A stretch of 64,000 bases of DNA from Lottia gigantea (Eukaryota > Mollusca > Gastropoda > Lottiidae), in contig NW_008706824.1 of the NCBI RefSeq assembly GCF_000327385.1, positions 786,169-850,168 on the forward strand. Direction: 5' to 3'. The position numbers were made by a program, and so were the translations under genes. Of this stretch, positions 10,550 to 21,299 are shown one piece after another. Every line of letters starts with the position of its first letter. Within the stretch, counting starts at the first letter, position 1. The notes under the pieces are model-generated. The model was not told the origin of the DNA. It did no database searches and saw only the letters and a list, made by a program, of their open reading frames with translations.

Positions 10550-11198
10550 TAGTTAAATCCTTTAACGATGCCCCCTTAGCTTGGTTAAATATTCTGCTAT
10601 TTAACCAATGGTTACAACAATTTAACCAATGGTTAAATATAACGACAAGTTGAAAAACAAATTTTTGGCCTACTTGCCTACGGTTAATGTATTTAACCAT
10701 TTGTTAAAATTTAACTACAAGTTGAACAACCGGGCCCAGGTAATTACTCAACTGGTCGCCCTCGCAATCACCAATCACAGCCTGGTTTGACAGATGGGTT
10801 AACATGCAAGAAAGAGGGGAAAACGACTGGGGTTAATCATATCTTAAATCTGGAAATTAAATAGCTGAACATATCATTTCAGAACGTATCAAGGAAGACA
10901 GACTCGTAATAGACGTACCAAACCCAGTAAACCTAGCACGGACAATTAATCGGCATCGTCAAAAACCACGACCCAATCGATCTCGATTTTGATGTAAGAT
11001 TAATCAGATTAAACTGATTATATAACTATTAACATGACTATTCAAACCTGCTGCGTTAATAATCTTCCTTGGATTGTTTTTTTTTTACAATTAATTATTA
11101 AGCGTGGTGCCATTCAATTCTACATGTTGATCCCGCTTTTTACTAGGAGGCTGAAACGGTAACCATGACATGCCGGCTAATCTCCAGAAGGAAGATGA

Positions 11199-12880
11199 AA
11201 TGAAATGAAATTAAATGAATGGAGTGTTACGTCCTACTTTCTGCATCATGATCCGATGAGGGCAGAGCTCAATTGGTGGATCGATTACTTGCCCAAGCAG
11301 TTCACTCCAGACATATTGATGTCATCTGATGCTAGCAATCTTGGATGGGGTGCTTCTTGTGAGGGCAAACACATGGGCAGTCGGTGGAATTCTTTGGAGT
11401 CTGGTCACATCAATTATTTGGAACTGCTTGCCTGTTTTTATGCTCAGCGATGTTGCAAAGAATTGAAGCATGTAAAAATCCTTATGGATAATACGACAGC
11501 TGTCTATGTTAATAACATGGGTGGCATTAAATATTTTATTTGCAACAAACTTGCTCATGATATTTGGTTGTATTGCATCGATAACAACATCTGGTTGACA
11601 GCCAGTTATATTCAAGGATCAGAAAACTGCGAAGCTGATAAAAATTCTCGACAGTTAAATACTAGATCAAATTGGCAACCGGACACAGGGGTGTTTTCGG
11701 AATTGTCTCTGTGGTTTGGCAAACCTAACATTGATTTATTTGCATCAAGACTAAATTCTCAGCTTCCAGTCTTTTGTTCCTGGGGCCCAGATCCTGATGC
11801 ATCGTTAGTTGATGCATTGTCTCTGAACTGGTCTGATTTATATTGTTATATTTTCCCTTTTTTCTGTTTGTTGGGTCATGGCGTCCAGAAGATCGACAGG
11901 GAAACGGCAGAAGCTTTGGTGGTGGCGGCACTTCTTTAGGATTCCATGGTCGGGTTTCAGGCAACAGTTGCAAGACTCCGGTGTTTTATCACAGCCGATA
12001 TCATCCTGTCCAGTTGGAGAATGAAATTAAATTAAATGAATTGCATTAAGGAGCATCAGGTCTGCTACAAATAATAGTTTCTCTACTGTTGTAAAAATCA
12101 GATTGATAGTTTTCAACCTTCTGTAACTTCCGTTTTTGGATTTTTTAACTGGGTTGTATCAGTGCTTTAAACACTGCCCGCGGTGCTTTGTCTGCAATTG
12201 GTATTACATTGGAGTTACACTCGGTTGGAACTCATCCATTAGTTATCAGATTTATGAAAGGAGTTTTCATTCTTCGACCTCCGGAGGCGAAACTTACGTT
12301 TGTGTGGGATGTCTCGGACATGCTCGTTCATCTGAAGTCATTATCCCCCTTAAACTCCTTGAGTTATAAGGAATTAACTTACAAACTGGTTATGTTAATT
12401 TGTTAGTGTACTGCAGCTAGAGTACAGACATGGAGTTACTAAAACTCAGTAACATGACAAGAAATAAAACTTGTTATACATTTGTCTTAACTGATTTACT
12501 GACGACCAGTAAACCTGGTAATCAATCTCAGGTATTGATAGGCGTCTCTGTGTATATAGTGGTATGACAGAATGCATGTCTCGAACTGAGATTCGCTCTT
12601 CATTAGTTTTGTGAAACCCCATAAACCAGTATCGAGAAATACTTCGTCGCGATGGATAAGGGACATTATGACCAATGTTGGTATTGATCAAGAATTCACT
12701 CCTCACAGCACCAGATCTTCTCCAGTTAGTAAAGCGAAGCTGACAGCTCTACCTATCAATGATATACTTTCTCATGCTGGGTGGTCAAATGTCGGAACAT
12801 TTGCTAAATACTACAATAAAACTATTCAGAAGAAAAAAGGAATTTGCCGAGGCTATCCTGATCTAATGGGGTATTATTAT
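11199..12880 (+). mobile_element. DIRS-like tyrosine-recombinase retrotransposon fossil
   Basis: The + strand carries the RNase H region (SSDASNLGWGASCEGKH, HINYLELLACF, LMDNTTAVYVNNMGG, NIDLFASRLNSQLPVF) followed by a tyrosine recombinase region (RFMKGVFILRPPEAK, LNSLSYKELTYKLVML, HSTRSSPVSKAK, ILSHAGWSNVGTFAKYYNK). In DIRS elements the recombinase, with Arg/His...Tyr active-site residues, replaces an integrase. The reverse transcriptase part and the terminal repeats are absent, and the copy is broken in several places. Short LINE-tail matches on the minus strand at 11,199-11,222 and 12,023-12,060 show later insertions or junctions. Confidence 0.85.
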
Positions 12881-12959
12881 TTTTCATTCTATCAACTGTT
12901 TCCAAATAGGCTTTGAAGTCTCATGGGAGTCTCGTAATGGATATTTCACGAAATAGAAT

Positions 12960-13935
12960 TTAAAAATTAAACGATACTTGTTTTGGTTGAAGTTTGATTG
13001 TGATTCTATGTGACTCTAACGCTCTTTGCATGGGTAGAGTTGTCCATATCTTTAAAATGTTCAGCCAACTCTTGCTATGGAAAAGCAGTCTGAAACCGCC
13101 TTTAGCTAATATGCCACACATGTCCTGAATTATAGTCACACATTCCGATTCTGTAGAGAGCGACTTCAAAAAGTCAACGATGCATTTATAATTTCAGGTG
13201 AAAAATTATTAATATTGTCTAGAGCTGTATGCTTGAGTTTGTGCAACTATGAAACTGACAGCCCCGAAGAGATGCACACGCATCCTGTATTCGTTCAGTG
13301 TCTGTCTTATCATTATTTGGCCCCCAAAAGTATCTTAAGAGTCCTGTTTATTAACTCTCACATGGAAGAACATTAATTTTGTTCAATGTCAGACATAATA
13401 GCAAAAAGTCTTGTCTCCACCTTAAAAGAACACTAATACACGATTGGTTAGGTCTGGACCTTATAACAATTGATTATTAAGAGAGATGCCATTAAACATT
13501 AAAGGGCAATTAAAAACAGCTCTGACTTTATCAGGTTTTTTGACGTGAACCACGCTATGATGAGGTATATACCACACCCGACCATCATTGCGATCAATTT
13601 CTGAGATAATGACTTTCTCAGAAAAAAAATATGATCAGATTATCCATGAACTTCGAGTACTTGTCATATAACACATCATTTTTCATCAACCATTTACCAA
13701 GTTTATCTGGAAATAATTTAGCTTGTAATCTGTTGCCTGGCATCATTAATGTCCTGTCGTTAAATGGAAGGTCTGTCTCATAGTGATTGTGATGTAACAC
13801 TATTGAGTCTGACATTATCTGTACAAATTGTTTGTCGTCTAAAGACAAGGAATGCTGATCATCAGATAGCCTTTTACTAAAGTCAAGTTCAAAATATTTC
13901 TTGGTTCGAGCCTCAAGTTTCTTATTACAATTTTA
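12960..13935 (-). mobile_element. BEL/Pao reverse transcriptase fossil
   Basis: The minus strand holds the part between protease and reverse transcriptase and much of the reverse transcriptase of a BEL/Pao element: KYFELDF, HSLSLDDKQFVQIM, HYETDLPF, YSKFMDNLI, GRVWYIPHHSVVHVKKPDK, NGISLNNQLL and, at the low-coordinate end, SLSTESECVTIIQDMCGIL. This order matches BEL/Pao Pol. LTRs, gag and integrase are not seen here. It is broken with several breaks and looks moderately old. Confidence 0.75.
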
Positions 13936-14009
13936 CAAAAGTTGACGCTTAATGATGTGGAAATGTGAACATGTGAGTTTATGGATTAAAAGCATTATAG
14001 ATACTAAAG

Positions 14010-15663
14010 ATTTTTTTTTTTTTTTTTTTTATTGCTCTATAATACATAATAAATACATTTTAGAATTCATACATTACATAGTTATTTTACAAATAGTATA
14101 AACATAAATATATAATCATAATAACAATAGAAAACAGATATATGGCAGGGATGGCTTAAATATAAATATTTAATTAATTTGCTTTAATATGTTAATAATT
14201 CATTAATGTAAGAGGTCTGTTATATGAAATTAAGTGAATAAAAATCATGATAAAAAGGACCATTTCTGATTAAAGAAATCACTGTTGTTGAGAACCTTTT
14301 CTGTACTAGCTATACTCCCAAAAAGGTGTTGTATTTTATAATATTTATGCTAGAGTTCGTTATTTTAGTTTTATATATGAAATATTTAGTCAGTATTATC
14401 ACATGATTTATAAAATGCCACTGAGCAGTGGACATCAAAGTATCCTTATTAGGAATTCCAAATATTTTGACATATGTTGTTAAATTAACTTTAATATCTT
14501 TATTCGATAATTTTTCTGATAGTACGTTCCATAGTATTTGTGATCTGTTACAAAACAAGAAAATATGTTCAATCGATTCAATGCTATCACTGCAGAAATC
14601 ACACAGGGTACTACTTACTTTACCAATTTTACATAATTTTTCATTTGTAAATATGATACGATGTCGAAATTTAAATTCAAAATCTCTGATTTCTATGTTA
14701 TAGACAGTTATTTTAAGTTGATCGAAAATTTGTTCCAGTTCTTTTTCAGATATATCAACATCTAAAAATCTCTCCCAATTTTGAATTCCAGTAGGTATAA
14801 TATAACGTTTATTGATTAGGTAATCATATACATTTTTTGATTTAATTGTATCTATATTATGTTTGTACAGTTTGATAAGGTTCTCGTTTAAAACATCTAT
14901 AACTGGAATGTTATTAAAGCAAAATTCTTTTTTATTCAAATTTGGAAATGTTTTGCTTATTGCTTTCTTAATACCTGAAAAATCTAAAGTTTCATTCAAT
15001 ATACAATTTTCAATGTTGTACACGTCTTGAACAAACATAAAACCAGATTTAAACAGTTTGGAATTAAAAACTATTTTATTATCAATTCTAATATCATCAT
15101 TATTCCATACTATTTGCAATTCTGTTTCATTCAATTCTGTAATATGTTTAGTATATATCGAGTACCATTTATGGAAAATATCATTATAAAATTTACTTCC
15201 TATGTCTAAAGATTCTGGATAGTTGCAAAATGGGAGTAGATTACCATTATAACGCGAGCGAAAGTATTTGTAAGGGATCAACCATGTTTGGTTTTCGGAA
15301 TTTATAATTTTCTTAATCCAGAAGATACAGTTACATTTGTAGAATTCATATACATTTATCATTTTTAGACCACCAGCTTTGAAATCTTGTACTATAACGT
15401 CTCTTTTGATCTTATCTGGACCATTCCAAAGAAATTTATATATAAGTTTATTTAATTCGTCTAAAATGTTTTTGGGACAGTATATTGATAATGCCGGGAA
15501 GAAAATTTTAGGGATGATAAAGGTTTTTACTACTTGTATTTTACCAGAAAGATTAAGTTGATGCATATTCCACAAACAAATTATGGAATTAATTTCGTTA
15601 AGTTTATCAAGAAAGTTCAACTTTGTCATAGCGTCACAATTGATGGAGAAATGTATGCCTAAA
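14010..15663 (-). mobile_element. Young 5'-truncated Tx1/L1-like LINE with target duplication
   Basis: A poly(A) tail on the minus strand (T run 14,011-14,030) ends the element. The direct repeat AGATACTAAAG flanks it at 13,999-14,009 and 15,664-15,674, a clean 11-bp target-site duplication. The open frame runs unbroken from the truncation point to 14,310 (about 450 codons). It is the C-terminal third of a Tx1/L1-like ORF2: LSGKIQVVKTFIIPKIFFPA, IYKFLWNGPDKIKRDVI, GGLKMINVYEF, and the terminal zinc knuckle CDFCSDSIESIEHIFLFC (C-x2-C...H-x4-C). The intact frame and duplication point to recent insertion. The reverse transcriptase and endonuclease domains are lost by 5' truncation. Confidence 0.9.
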
Positions 15664-15764
15664 AGATACTAAAGCTTGTGAAAAGTTGACTGATTTGTTA
15701 ACAACTAGCCGACTTGTTGAGATGTTTAACTCGTTTAACTCCTTTTCTTTCCTCTTTTTCAGAC

Positions 15765-16115
15765 TTTATTGCTGCAATACACTACAATGAGAAAACAAGC
15801 TTCTAGGAGAGATGGGCAGCTGAAGTACGATGTAGTCTTTCCATAAAAATAAAAAAAGGCGATTATATTATTAGATAATACAAGTCCCCATCTTATGGTA
15901 TGTTAAGATGAAATGCTTGCTTAAGTATGTAATTTACCAATAAACGAGGCTGCGACAAGGCATACAATATTTTGTCTTTTTAGTTCTGTTGTTCAACTTG
16001 TTTGAAGACATTTACCTTGTATTGTTTCAGGCTATGTAAAGAGACTTGTTCGTAAGGCTGCAGAAAAGAGTGAAAGTTACAACAGAAGGTTTTCACAATA
16101 TTTATTATAAAGACT
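15765..16115 (+). pseudogene. C-terminal exons of a transposase-like gene
   Basis: After an acceptor TTTTTCAG at about 15,763, the + strand reads FIAAIHYNEN and, in another frame, RKQASRRDGQLKYDVVFP. Relatives of the GDGRCDSPGH transposase family carry LA-x-x-HYNEN-x-x-R-x-QA-x-x-x-x-G-x-x-(R/K)Y-x-V-x-FPK at their C-terminus. An intron ending TTGTTTCAG at 16,030 leads to GYVKRLVRKAAEKSESYNRR and a stop at about 16,110, matching the usual YGYV-x-x-LM end. A frame change in the first exon makes it non-functional. The intron is duplicated at 17,498. Confidence 0.45.
15868..16035 (+). repeat. Direct repeat copy 1 (intron segment flanking the Academ remnant)
   Basis: From TTAGATAATACAAGTCCCCA to TTGTTTCAGGCTATG this segment matches 17,498-17,672 with few differences. 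The partner lies about 1.63 kb downstream, and the Academ-like nuclease remnant sits between the two. Confidence 0.8.
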
Positions 16116-16389
16116 TTTTGAGACAAAACCAAAATATAACACTAAATAATAATAATACCACACAGAGCAGAAAATACAAAATACAATAATTACATATTTA
16201 CATTTTTTAAAGATCATAAGAAACGTGGAGACTTTGCAGGAAAATATAAAAATTACTGCCCTTTTTCATAATTTAAGATCAGTGCAAAATATGACGATGA
16301 AAAAGTTAAATTATCACTTTTTCTTGGGGGTTGACGTCACTTGTCTTATGTTTCTCTGACCCTTTTGAGTTGTAAAAGGTTGATTTCGT

Positions 16390-17470
16390 TTACCTATCTC
16401 TGATTCAAAAATAACCTTCAATTTCCCCGGATATTGTTATTTTAAGACATGGTACAGACATAAAATCAGGAAGTGGGGCTGAATGATAACCTACTGTCTG
16501 AAGATATTCAATCTGTAGTTGGACTAAATTAGCCAAGCGACCTATCACTGAAGATGGAGGCATCCAGTTGTCTGCATTACTAACAGTCAGGCCAGCACTT
16601 ATTCTAACCTGAACACGCCTCTTTCTTTCCATAGTTTTATTCCTTATTTCTTCAAAAGTTGCTGTTTCAGCATTTATTTTTTCAAGAATTTACCATGGGA
16701 TTGTCCTTTTAATTTTGGAATAAAATCATCCCCCATATATAAACCAAGTGCCACTTTTATTCCAATCACTATTGATTTAAAAAATGTTTCCAATATTTGT
16801 AACAGTGTCATATTGTATATGTCATATTTCTTATGTGGCTTTTGACGAATGGCATACACAGTGTTTTTAAAAGCTCCGTTATCATAACGAGGCCAGTGTT
16901 TAGATAATGCCAAAAGTGAATGGTGACAGCATCTATGTCACCCGATGTAACTAAACTGACCACAGTATCACCATAATCATGTTGACCAGCCAATCGGTTT
17001 GTGACATCTCTGCTTCCCCTTTCCTTTGATGAATGTCAAAAAGATTGGATACATTTGGTTTTTCAAGTAAATTGCCGGAAAAGTTGCACCGAATTGGAGT
17101 TGCAAATTGATCACACTGACAAGCCCCATTACATGTACAATTTAAGTTCAACTCACTGTATATGTGGAGTGTTACAGCACGTGGCAAACTTAAAAGATGG
17201 ACATTTGTAGCTAGATAATTACTGATCAGGGACTTGCCAGCATCAGTTCCTCTTATTGCATCCTTATTGAATATGGGTGAACTTAATATATCATCGTTTG
17301 TTTTAAGGTGAGATACAGAGAAATTCGATGATTTTTTCCTCTGCTGTCTTATGCCAGCTTTGAAATTGTCTGGTGTAATTGTCTGGTGTAAAAGTGTACT
17401 TCTCTTCACATACAATGATCCTGTTAAGTGTTGGCATTTGGCTTAATAGTGGGCTTAAAATAGCATTTTG
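16390..17470 (-). pseudogene. Academ-like transposon XPG/FEN1 nuclease remnant
   Basis: Overlapping minus-strand frames show LNCTCNGACQCDQFATPIRC, FDIHQRKGEAE, then DYGDTVVSLVTSGDIDAVTI, KHWPRYDNGAFKNTVYAI, KPHKKYDIYNMT, GIKVALGLYMGDDFIPKL and KGQSHGKFLKK. GEAE(A), SGDIDA and GxDFIPK correspond to metal-binding acidic residues of the XPG/FEN1 nuclease fold. Academ DNA transposons are known to encode such a nuclease together with Cys-rich zinc motifs. At least two frame changes (near 17,010 and near 16,680) and a Gly-Asn to Asp change in the last motif (GDDF for GGNDF) mark it as dead. A C-terminal part continues from MERKRRVQVR at 16,632 to 16,405. No terminal inverted repeats were found. Confidence 0.55.
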
Positions 17471-17497
17471 TACATAATTTAAATATTTGTTATTTAT

Positions 17498-17672
17498 TAT
17501 TATTAGATAATACAAGTCCCCATCTTATGGTATGTTAAACTGGAATGCTTGCTAAAGTATGTAATTTACCAATAAACGAGGCTGCGACAAGGCATACAAT
17601 ATCAACTTTTGTCTTTTTAGTTCTGTTGTTCCACTTGTTTTAAGACATTTACCTTGTGTTGTTTCAGGCTAT
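17498..17672 (+). repeat. Direct repeat copy 2 (intron segment)
   Basis: This is the partner of 15,868-16,035, with the same end TTGTTTCAGGCTATG. After the shared part the sequences diverge: copy 1 continues into a transposase C-terminus and copy 2 into the cysteine/histidine-rich stretch at 17,735. Confidence 0.8.
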
Positions 17673-17734
17673 GAAATGAACTTTCAGATTACTACTGATG
17701 GACTATAATGGAGAACGATTGGTGAATATTGCCG

Positions 17735-17850
17735 ATGGTGTGGAAAGATATTTGTAAGAAATGAAATGGGAAACCATCAGAGAAGGTGTTGACAAACAGA
17801 GCAATATTCATGTTACTTGTGTTCCAGAAGATATGCGTAAAAAGATAGTT
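17735..17850 (+). pseudogene. C2H2-like zinc-finger fragment
   Basis: The + strand reads GEYCRWCGKIFVRNEMGNHQ and RRC, then a stop, then TEQYSCYLCSRRYA. The spacing YC-x2-C...H-x3-C and CYLC resembles a pair of degenerate C2H2/C2HC fingers. It has no start codon and is followed by stops. It could be an N-terminal DNA-binding part of a neighbouring transposon. Confidence 0.35.
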
Positions 17851-17899
17851 TACTAAACCTAGAACATCCAGGACTTTTCAAACTGTAAAGTGCAACAAA

Positions 17900-18900
17900 A
17901 ACTAAAAAGTGTGGTGCACAATGACACATTTACAAGAGACCACCTTACAACAAAAACAGAACCAAAGATTTCCAACCCAATTTGTCCCACAGGTGTTTTT
18001 GTTTAGCCAGTACTGCTTCGGTTCATGAAAAAAAATCAATAGGTTTACCTATCTCAAACTTTCATTATTTTCTTATTACATCATAGACTTAAGAAACATC
18101 TGGTTCACTGATGACAAATATCGACTGGAAAAGAGCCATGAAAAATAGGTCCCGTTTTATATTTGGATTTTCATCACCCCCTGAAGATAATTTTTATTAC
18201 ATAATAGTAAATCAACCTACTATGACTGTATAGACTAAATTAGTCATTCTTCAATTATTTATGGAAGAGCAAATAAACTAAAATTTGAGGTGTGATTTGT
18301 TAACATTTGTATTGTTAAAGGACTATATTGCAAAATATTTCATAGAAATATAGCTCTCAGTAACCCTTAAGTTTACGTTTCATATTAATTTGTAAAGGAT
18401 GGTGACATTTAATTTTGTCTTTTGTTGCATCACCCCAGATTTTAGACACCACTATCTTTAAACTGTTCGTTTATTGAAATTCATTTCGGCTTGAAGAATG
18501 TGACTTGTGTCCAACAGAAGACTGCATGGCGAGAAATAGACAAGATGCACATGAGGAATTAACAAGTGCTATTTTTTCATTATGAGGCATACTGAAAAAC
18601 AAATTTGCAACATCTCCTTACAATACTTTGTTTGTGTCTAATCTAATACTTTCAGTTGAACAGTCTTCCTTAGGCTCAATAACAATTTTCATAGGTTGTT
18701 AGTTAAAGAATACAAATTCAAATATGCTGTGTCACAAAATGATATGGCAGCAATTCATAGTGAATTTGCTAAATTTGAAAGTGAGATGACCTCTTAAATG
18801 ATGGTAAATTGTTATCAAAAGAAGTAGAAAATTTGAAGTCTTTTAAAGACAGAATTTGAAAGAATTCACAAATACTTATGTTGGAAATTTCTAGAGATGA
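17900..18900. other. Unassigned sequence
   Basis: No clear gene was seen. Around 18,690-18,900 several short + strand frames rich in Lys, Glu and Ser (KEYKFKYAVSQNDMAAI, LLSKEVENLKSFKD) look like parts of a decayed coiled-coil coding region leading into the frame at 18,931. Confidence 0.35.
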
Positions 18901-18930
18901 CAATAGCATTCTAGATGATTCAGATGTGTC

Positions 18931-19140
18931 ATGAGCATCAACAAGAAAGATGGTGCTGATACAGGTAGCACTCAAACTGAGGAAGATGGTGCTGATACAG
19001 GTAGCACTCAAACTGATACAGAGAATCTAACATATTCTCTGGATGAAGCACTCAATGCTACTGCGAGTCCATGTAAAAAATCAAAAAATAAATTACGTGT
19101 ATTGAGTTGCCACAAGTCTGTCAAGAACATAGATGTCTAA
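18931..19140 (+). CDS. Small Thr/Asp-rich open reading frame with a tandem repeat
   Basis: A 69-residue frame contains a 36-bp tandem duplication (18,949-19,020) giving two copies of the 12-residue unit DGADTGSTQTEE. It then has LTYSLDEALNATASPCKKS and a stop at 19,138. The Met shown is probably internal to a longer decayed coiled-coil protein upstream. I do not recognise it. Its neighbours are transposon remnants, so it may belong to one. Confidence 0.3.
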   Translation: MSINKKDGADTGSTQTEEDGADTGSTQTDTENLTYSLDEALNATASPCKKSKNKLRVLSCHKSVKNIDV

Positions 19141-20030
19141 CTACATACTTTACTAGGAATTGCTAATAAATATGCCCATGTATATATCTGTAGTTCTATT
19201 CTCGTTTTATTCCAGACTTCATGACAAAATTCGGAAGATGAATTGCTGATGGATGTTGGCTATGATCGCCTATTTCCTGACAGTCTAACTGTCGGTAACA
19301 ATTTGAAATTGGTTGATATCAGCAAAAAATGGATGTCAATAGAAGATTGCTATCAAAACAAGCCTCTGACATCCAACTGATGATGGAAAAACAAAATTCT
19401 CTTGTCGAAGAGAATAAGAATATTAGAAAGGACATGGCTGGCAGAGATCATAAGTGATGTCAGCTAAATCTAAAGATATACTAACATAGCACTGGTCTTA
19501 AAATGGTAGTAGTATATGTGTTTTCTGATATGACGCATTTCACTTCTGCGAATGCGCAACTTTCTCAGTACGTCATATCAGAAATGACACAACTGCTAAA
19601 ATGTATTATAACAGACTCCCCCCAAACTAATATGTTCAGCATTCTCCATGCATCAAATCTAATAAGACTCAACTACTAAATGTGTTATGTTTTATCGGAT
19701 CGGAAAAAGACTCAACTACTATGACTCATGTTGTCTGTCTCGTCTGAGTACAACAGGATGGCACGCGACATAGCTGGGCGCTTCATGACGATAGATAACA
19801 CCATAAAACTGTATACACTATATTTTCTCTATACTGTAACACAGTTATTAAAGATTAAATCACGGAGCATTCATCAGGTACGTTATTATGTTTGAAACAA
19901 TAACATAAGTCTGTTTTTTGATAATCCTCAAATAGACAAAACAGCAAAAGACGAACGACTATAATCGTGTAAAATACAATATTCATTTCAGACATATTGA
20001 TTATAATATGTTTTTTTGTGTTATTATTTC
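19141..20030. other. Unassigned sequence with one hairpin
   Basis: Short + strand coding-like traces (MTKFGR, DVNRRLLSKQASDIQLMME) near 19,215-19,400 suggest that the decayed protein above continues. Bases 19,523-19,583 form a hairpin (separate entry). The remainder is AT-rich. Confidence 0.35.
19523..19583. repeat. Inverted repeat, 13-bp stem
   Basis: TTCTGATATGACG at 19,523-19,535 is the exact complement of CGTCATATCAGAA at 19,571-19,583, with a 35-base loop. It may be a miniature element core or a local fold-back. Confidence 0.7.
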
Positions 20031-20032
20031 AG

Positions 20033-20439
20033 ATCAACAATTACCCAACAAGTCAGCTATTGACAATCTTATATATTATCATGAAGAACATTTAAAGTAT
20101 TATAAGGAACTGAAAGCTAAATTATAAGAAAATGGACCGGTCACAGCGGTGAATTTTCACAAAGAGGATTTGTGTAAAAAACCAAAAATTCTTACATTTA
20201 AAGCAAAGCGTTCTTTCAATGAGAATTTATTAACAGAATTAAGATCTAATTTTTGTGATTTGGAACTTCCCGAGGAAATTATACCATATGACCATGAAAA
20301 TAATGAGGACGAAGCAGTGAGAGTTATTGTAATGAATTGTGACAAATTTTTGAAACAAGCTCCAGCCCGTACTATTAAAGCTTATTTTATAAAGATTTTG
20401 GCAAACAATATGATTCATGTCTGTGTCATCATACTCTGA
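20033..20439 (+). pseudogene. Unrecognised coding remnant
   Basis: An acceptor-like TTTCAG at 20,032 is followed by QQLPNKSAIDNLIYYHEEHL, a stop, and then a frame that includes VNFHKEDLCKKPKILTFKA, LRSNFCDLELPEEIIPYD and NCDKFLKQAPARTIKAYF. It reads like real protein (mixed charged and hydrophobic composition, few rare runs), but I know no family. It ends at a stop at about 20,437, next to a tandem repeat. It could be the N-terminal part of one of the nearby DNA transposons. Confidence 0.35.
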
Positions 20440-20497
20440 GAATTATTGATTAGCGCTCTAATAGGATTGGTTATAACCTCAGTTACATACACCACAG

Positions 20498-20790
20498 TTA
20501 TTTGTAACTATGGAGAGCTTCTGCAGCATCCCTCTATAGCAACGGTTTAATTTTGACCTACAACGCTAGTTATTCGTAACTAAGGAGAGCTTCTGCAGTA
20601 TCCCTCTATAGCAACGGTTTAATTTTTACCTACAACACTAGTTATTCGTAACTAAGGAGAGCTTCTGCAGTATCCCTCTATAGCAGCGGTTTAATGTATT
20701 TTTTATTGATTCAAATGCTTACCTTGACATCAACAAACAGTTATTTGCAACTAAGAGCTCCCACAGTAGCTATCCATAGTAACGGTTTAA
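20498..20790 (+). repeat. 72-bp tandem repeat, about 3.5 copies
   Basis: Units starting TTATT(T/C)GTAACTA(T/A)GGAG begin at 20,498, 20,570 and 20,642, exactly 72 bases apart. A degenerate fourth starts at about 20,741 after a 27-base insertion. Each contains CCTCTATAGCA(A/G)CGGTTTAA. Confidence 0.85.
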
Positions 20791-20799
20791 TAAATACTT

Positions 20800-21299
20800 T
20801 TTTTTATGACAACTTTTTGTGTAACATCATCTGTTGATAAAAAAATGGGTTAACAACACAGAGGCTGACAATTGTTAATTAAAACACGTTTATCATGATA
20901 ATTATTTTATAACTTTACATTCCGTAAGAGTTCTGGATGGGAATGGAAAAATTGGAGTAATCATCTATTGACCATTTTAAGCATCAGCCTATTCAATACA
21001 GGTACATGTACCTAAATTTAACCAATGATGTGTCTTAAAACCAAGAGTGGAACCACCGTACGACTGGATTTCAACCAGTTTGTCCTGCAGTACCTTAGTG
21101 AAAGAATATTCATTGAATTATCAGTATATCTGTATAATTGCTTTTCAATATGAGTTCCTTTTTTTCATAGTAATAACAGTAAAAGTATTATCAACTTATC
21201 GACAGTCAATATAAATAATGACTCTTCTTATTTCTTTTTTTTAATGAATGTTAAGTTGTTTTTTTACCTTTAATCATATTAAATGAATTTTACATTTTT
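20800..21299. other. Unassigned AT-rich flank
   Basis: No gene was seen. Bases 21,060-21,165 (CTGGATTTCAACCAGTTTGT ... TGCTTTTCAATATGAG) recur at 23,690-23,808 on the other side of the LTR-element fossil, so the fossil lies between two copies of the same flanking repeat. Confidence 0.5.

Larger units (their letters stand above)
8700..10739 (-). mobile_element. PIF/Harbinger DNA transposon with terminal inverted repeats
   Basis: The ends are inverted repeats: CTGGGCCCGGTTGTTCAACT at 8700 and its complement ending at 10,739, followed by GT(C/A)GTTA. Subterminal TTTAACCA(C/T)TGGTTA-like motifs occur near both ends. Inside lie a HARBI1-like transposase on the minus strand and the tail of a Myb/SANT-like second gene on the plus strand. 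The element sits inside a FLYWCH exon. I could not confirm the usual 3-bp target duplication at the two edges. Internal frame changes mean that it is no longer autonomous. Confidence 0.85.
8545..11005 (+). pseudogene. FLYWCH zinc-finger gene remnant split by a Harbinger insertion
   Basis: Bases 8545-8699 encode FEIIAGASQRQKNSLVDN, GYSYTCTRQRGKTTYWRC and KENVCPATVNEQ, a FLYWCH zinc finger (GYxY, YWRC, C-x-A). The frame resumes after the Harbinger element at 10,740 with NYSTGRPRNHQSQPGL, supplying the finger's His. A possible next exon follows an acceptor TTTCAG at about 10,884 and reads VIDVPNPVNLARTINRHRQK, a segment that often follows the FLYWCH domain in MULE-associated proteins. One frame change near 10,980 separates it from the DPIDLDFD end. 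It is either a broken host FLYWCH gene or a MULE-derived copy. The Harbinger insertion disrupts the finger. Confidence 0.6.
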
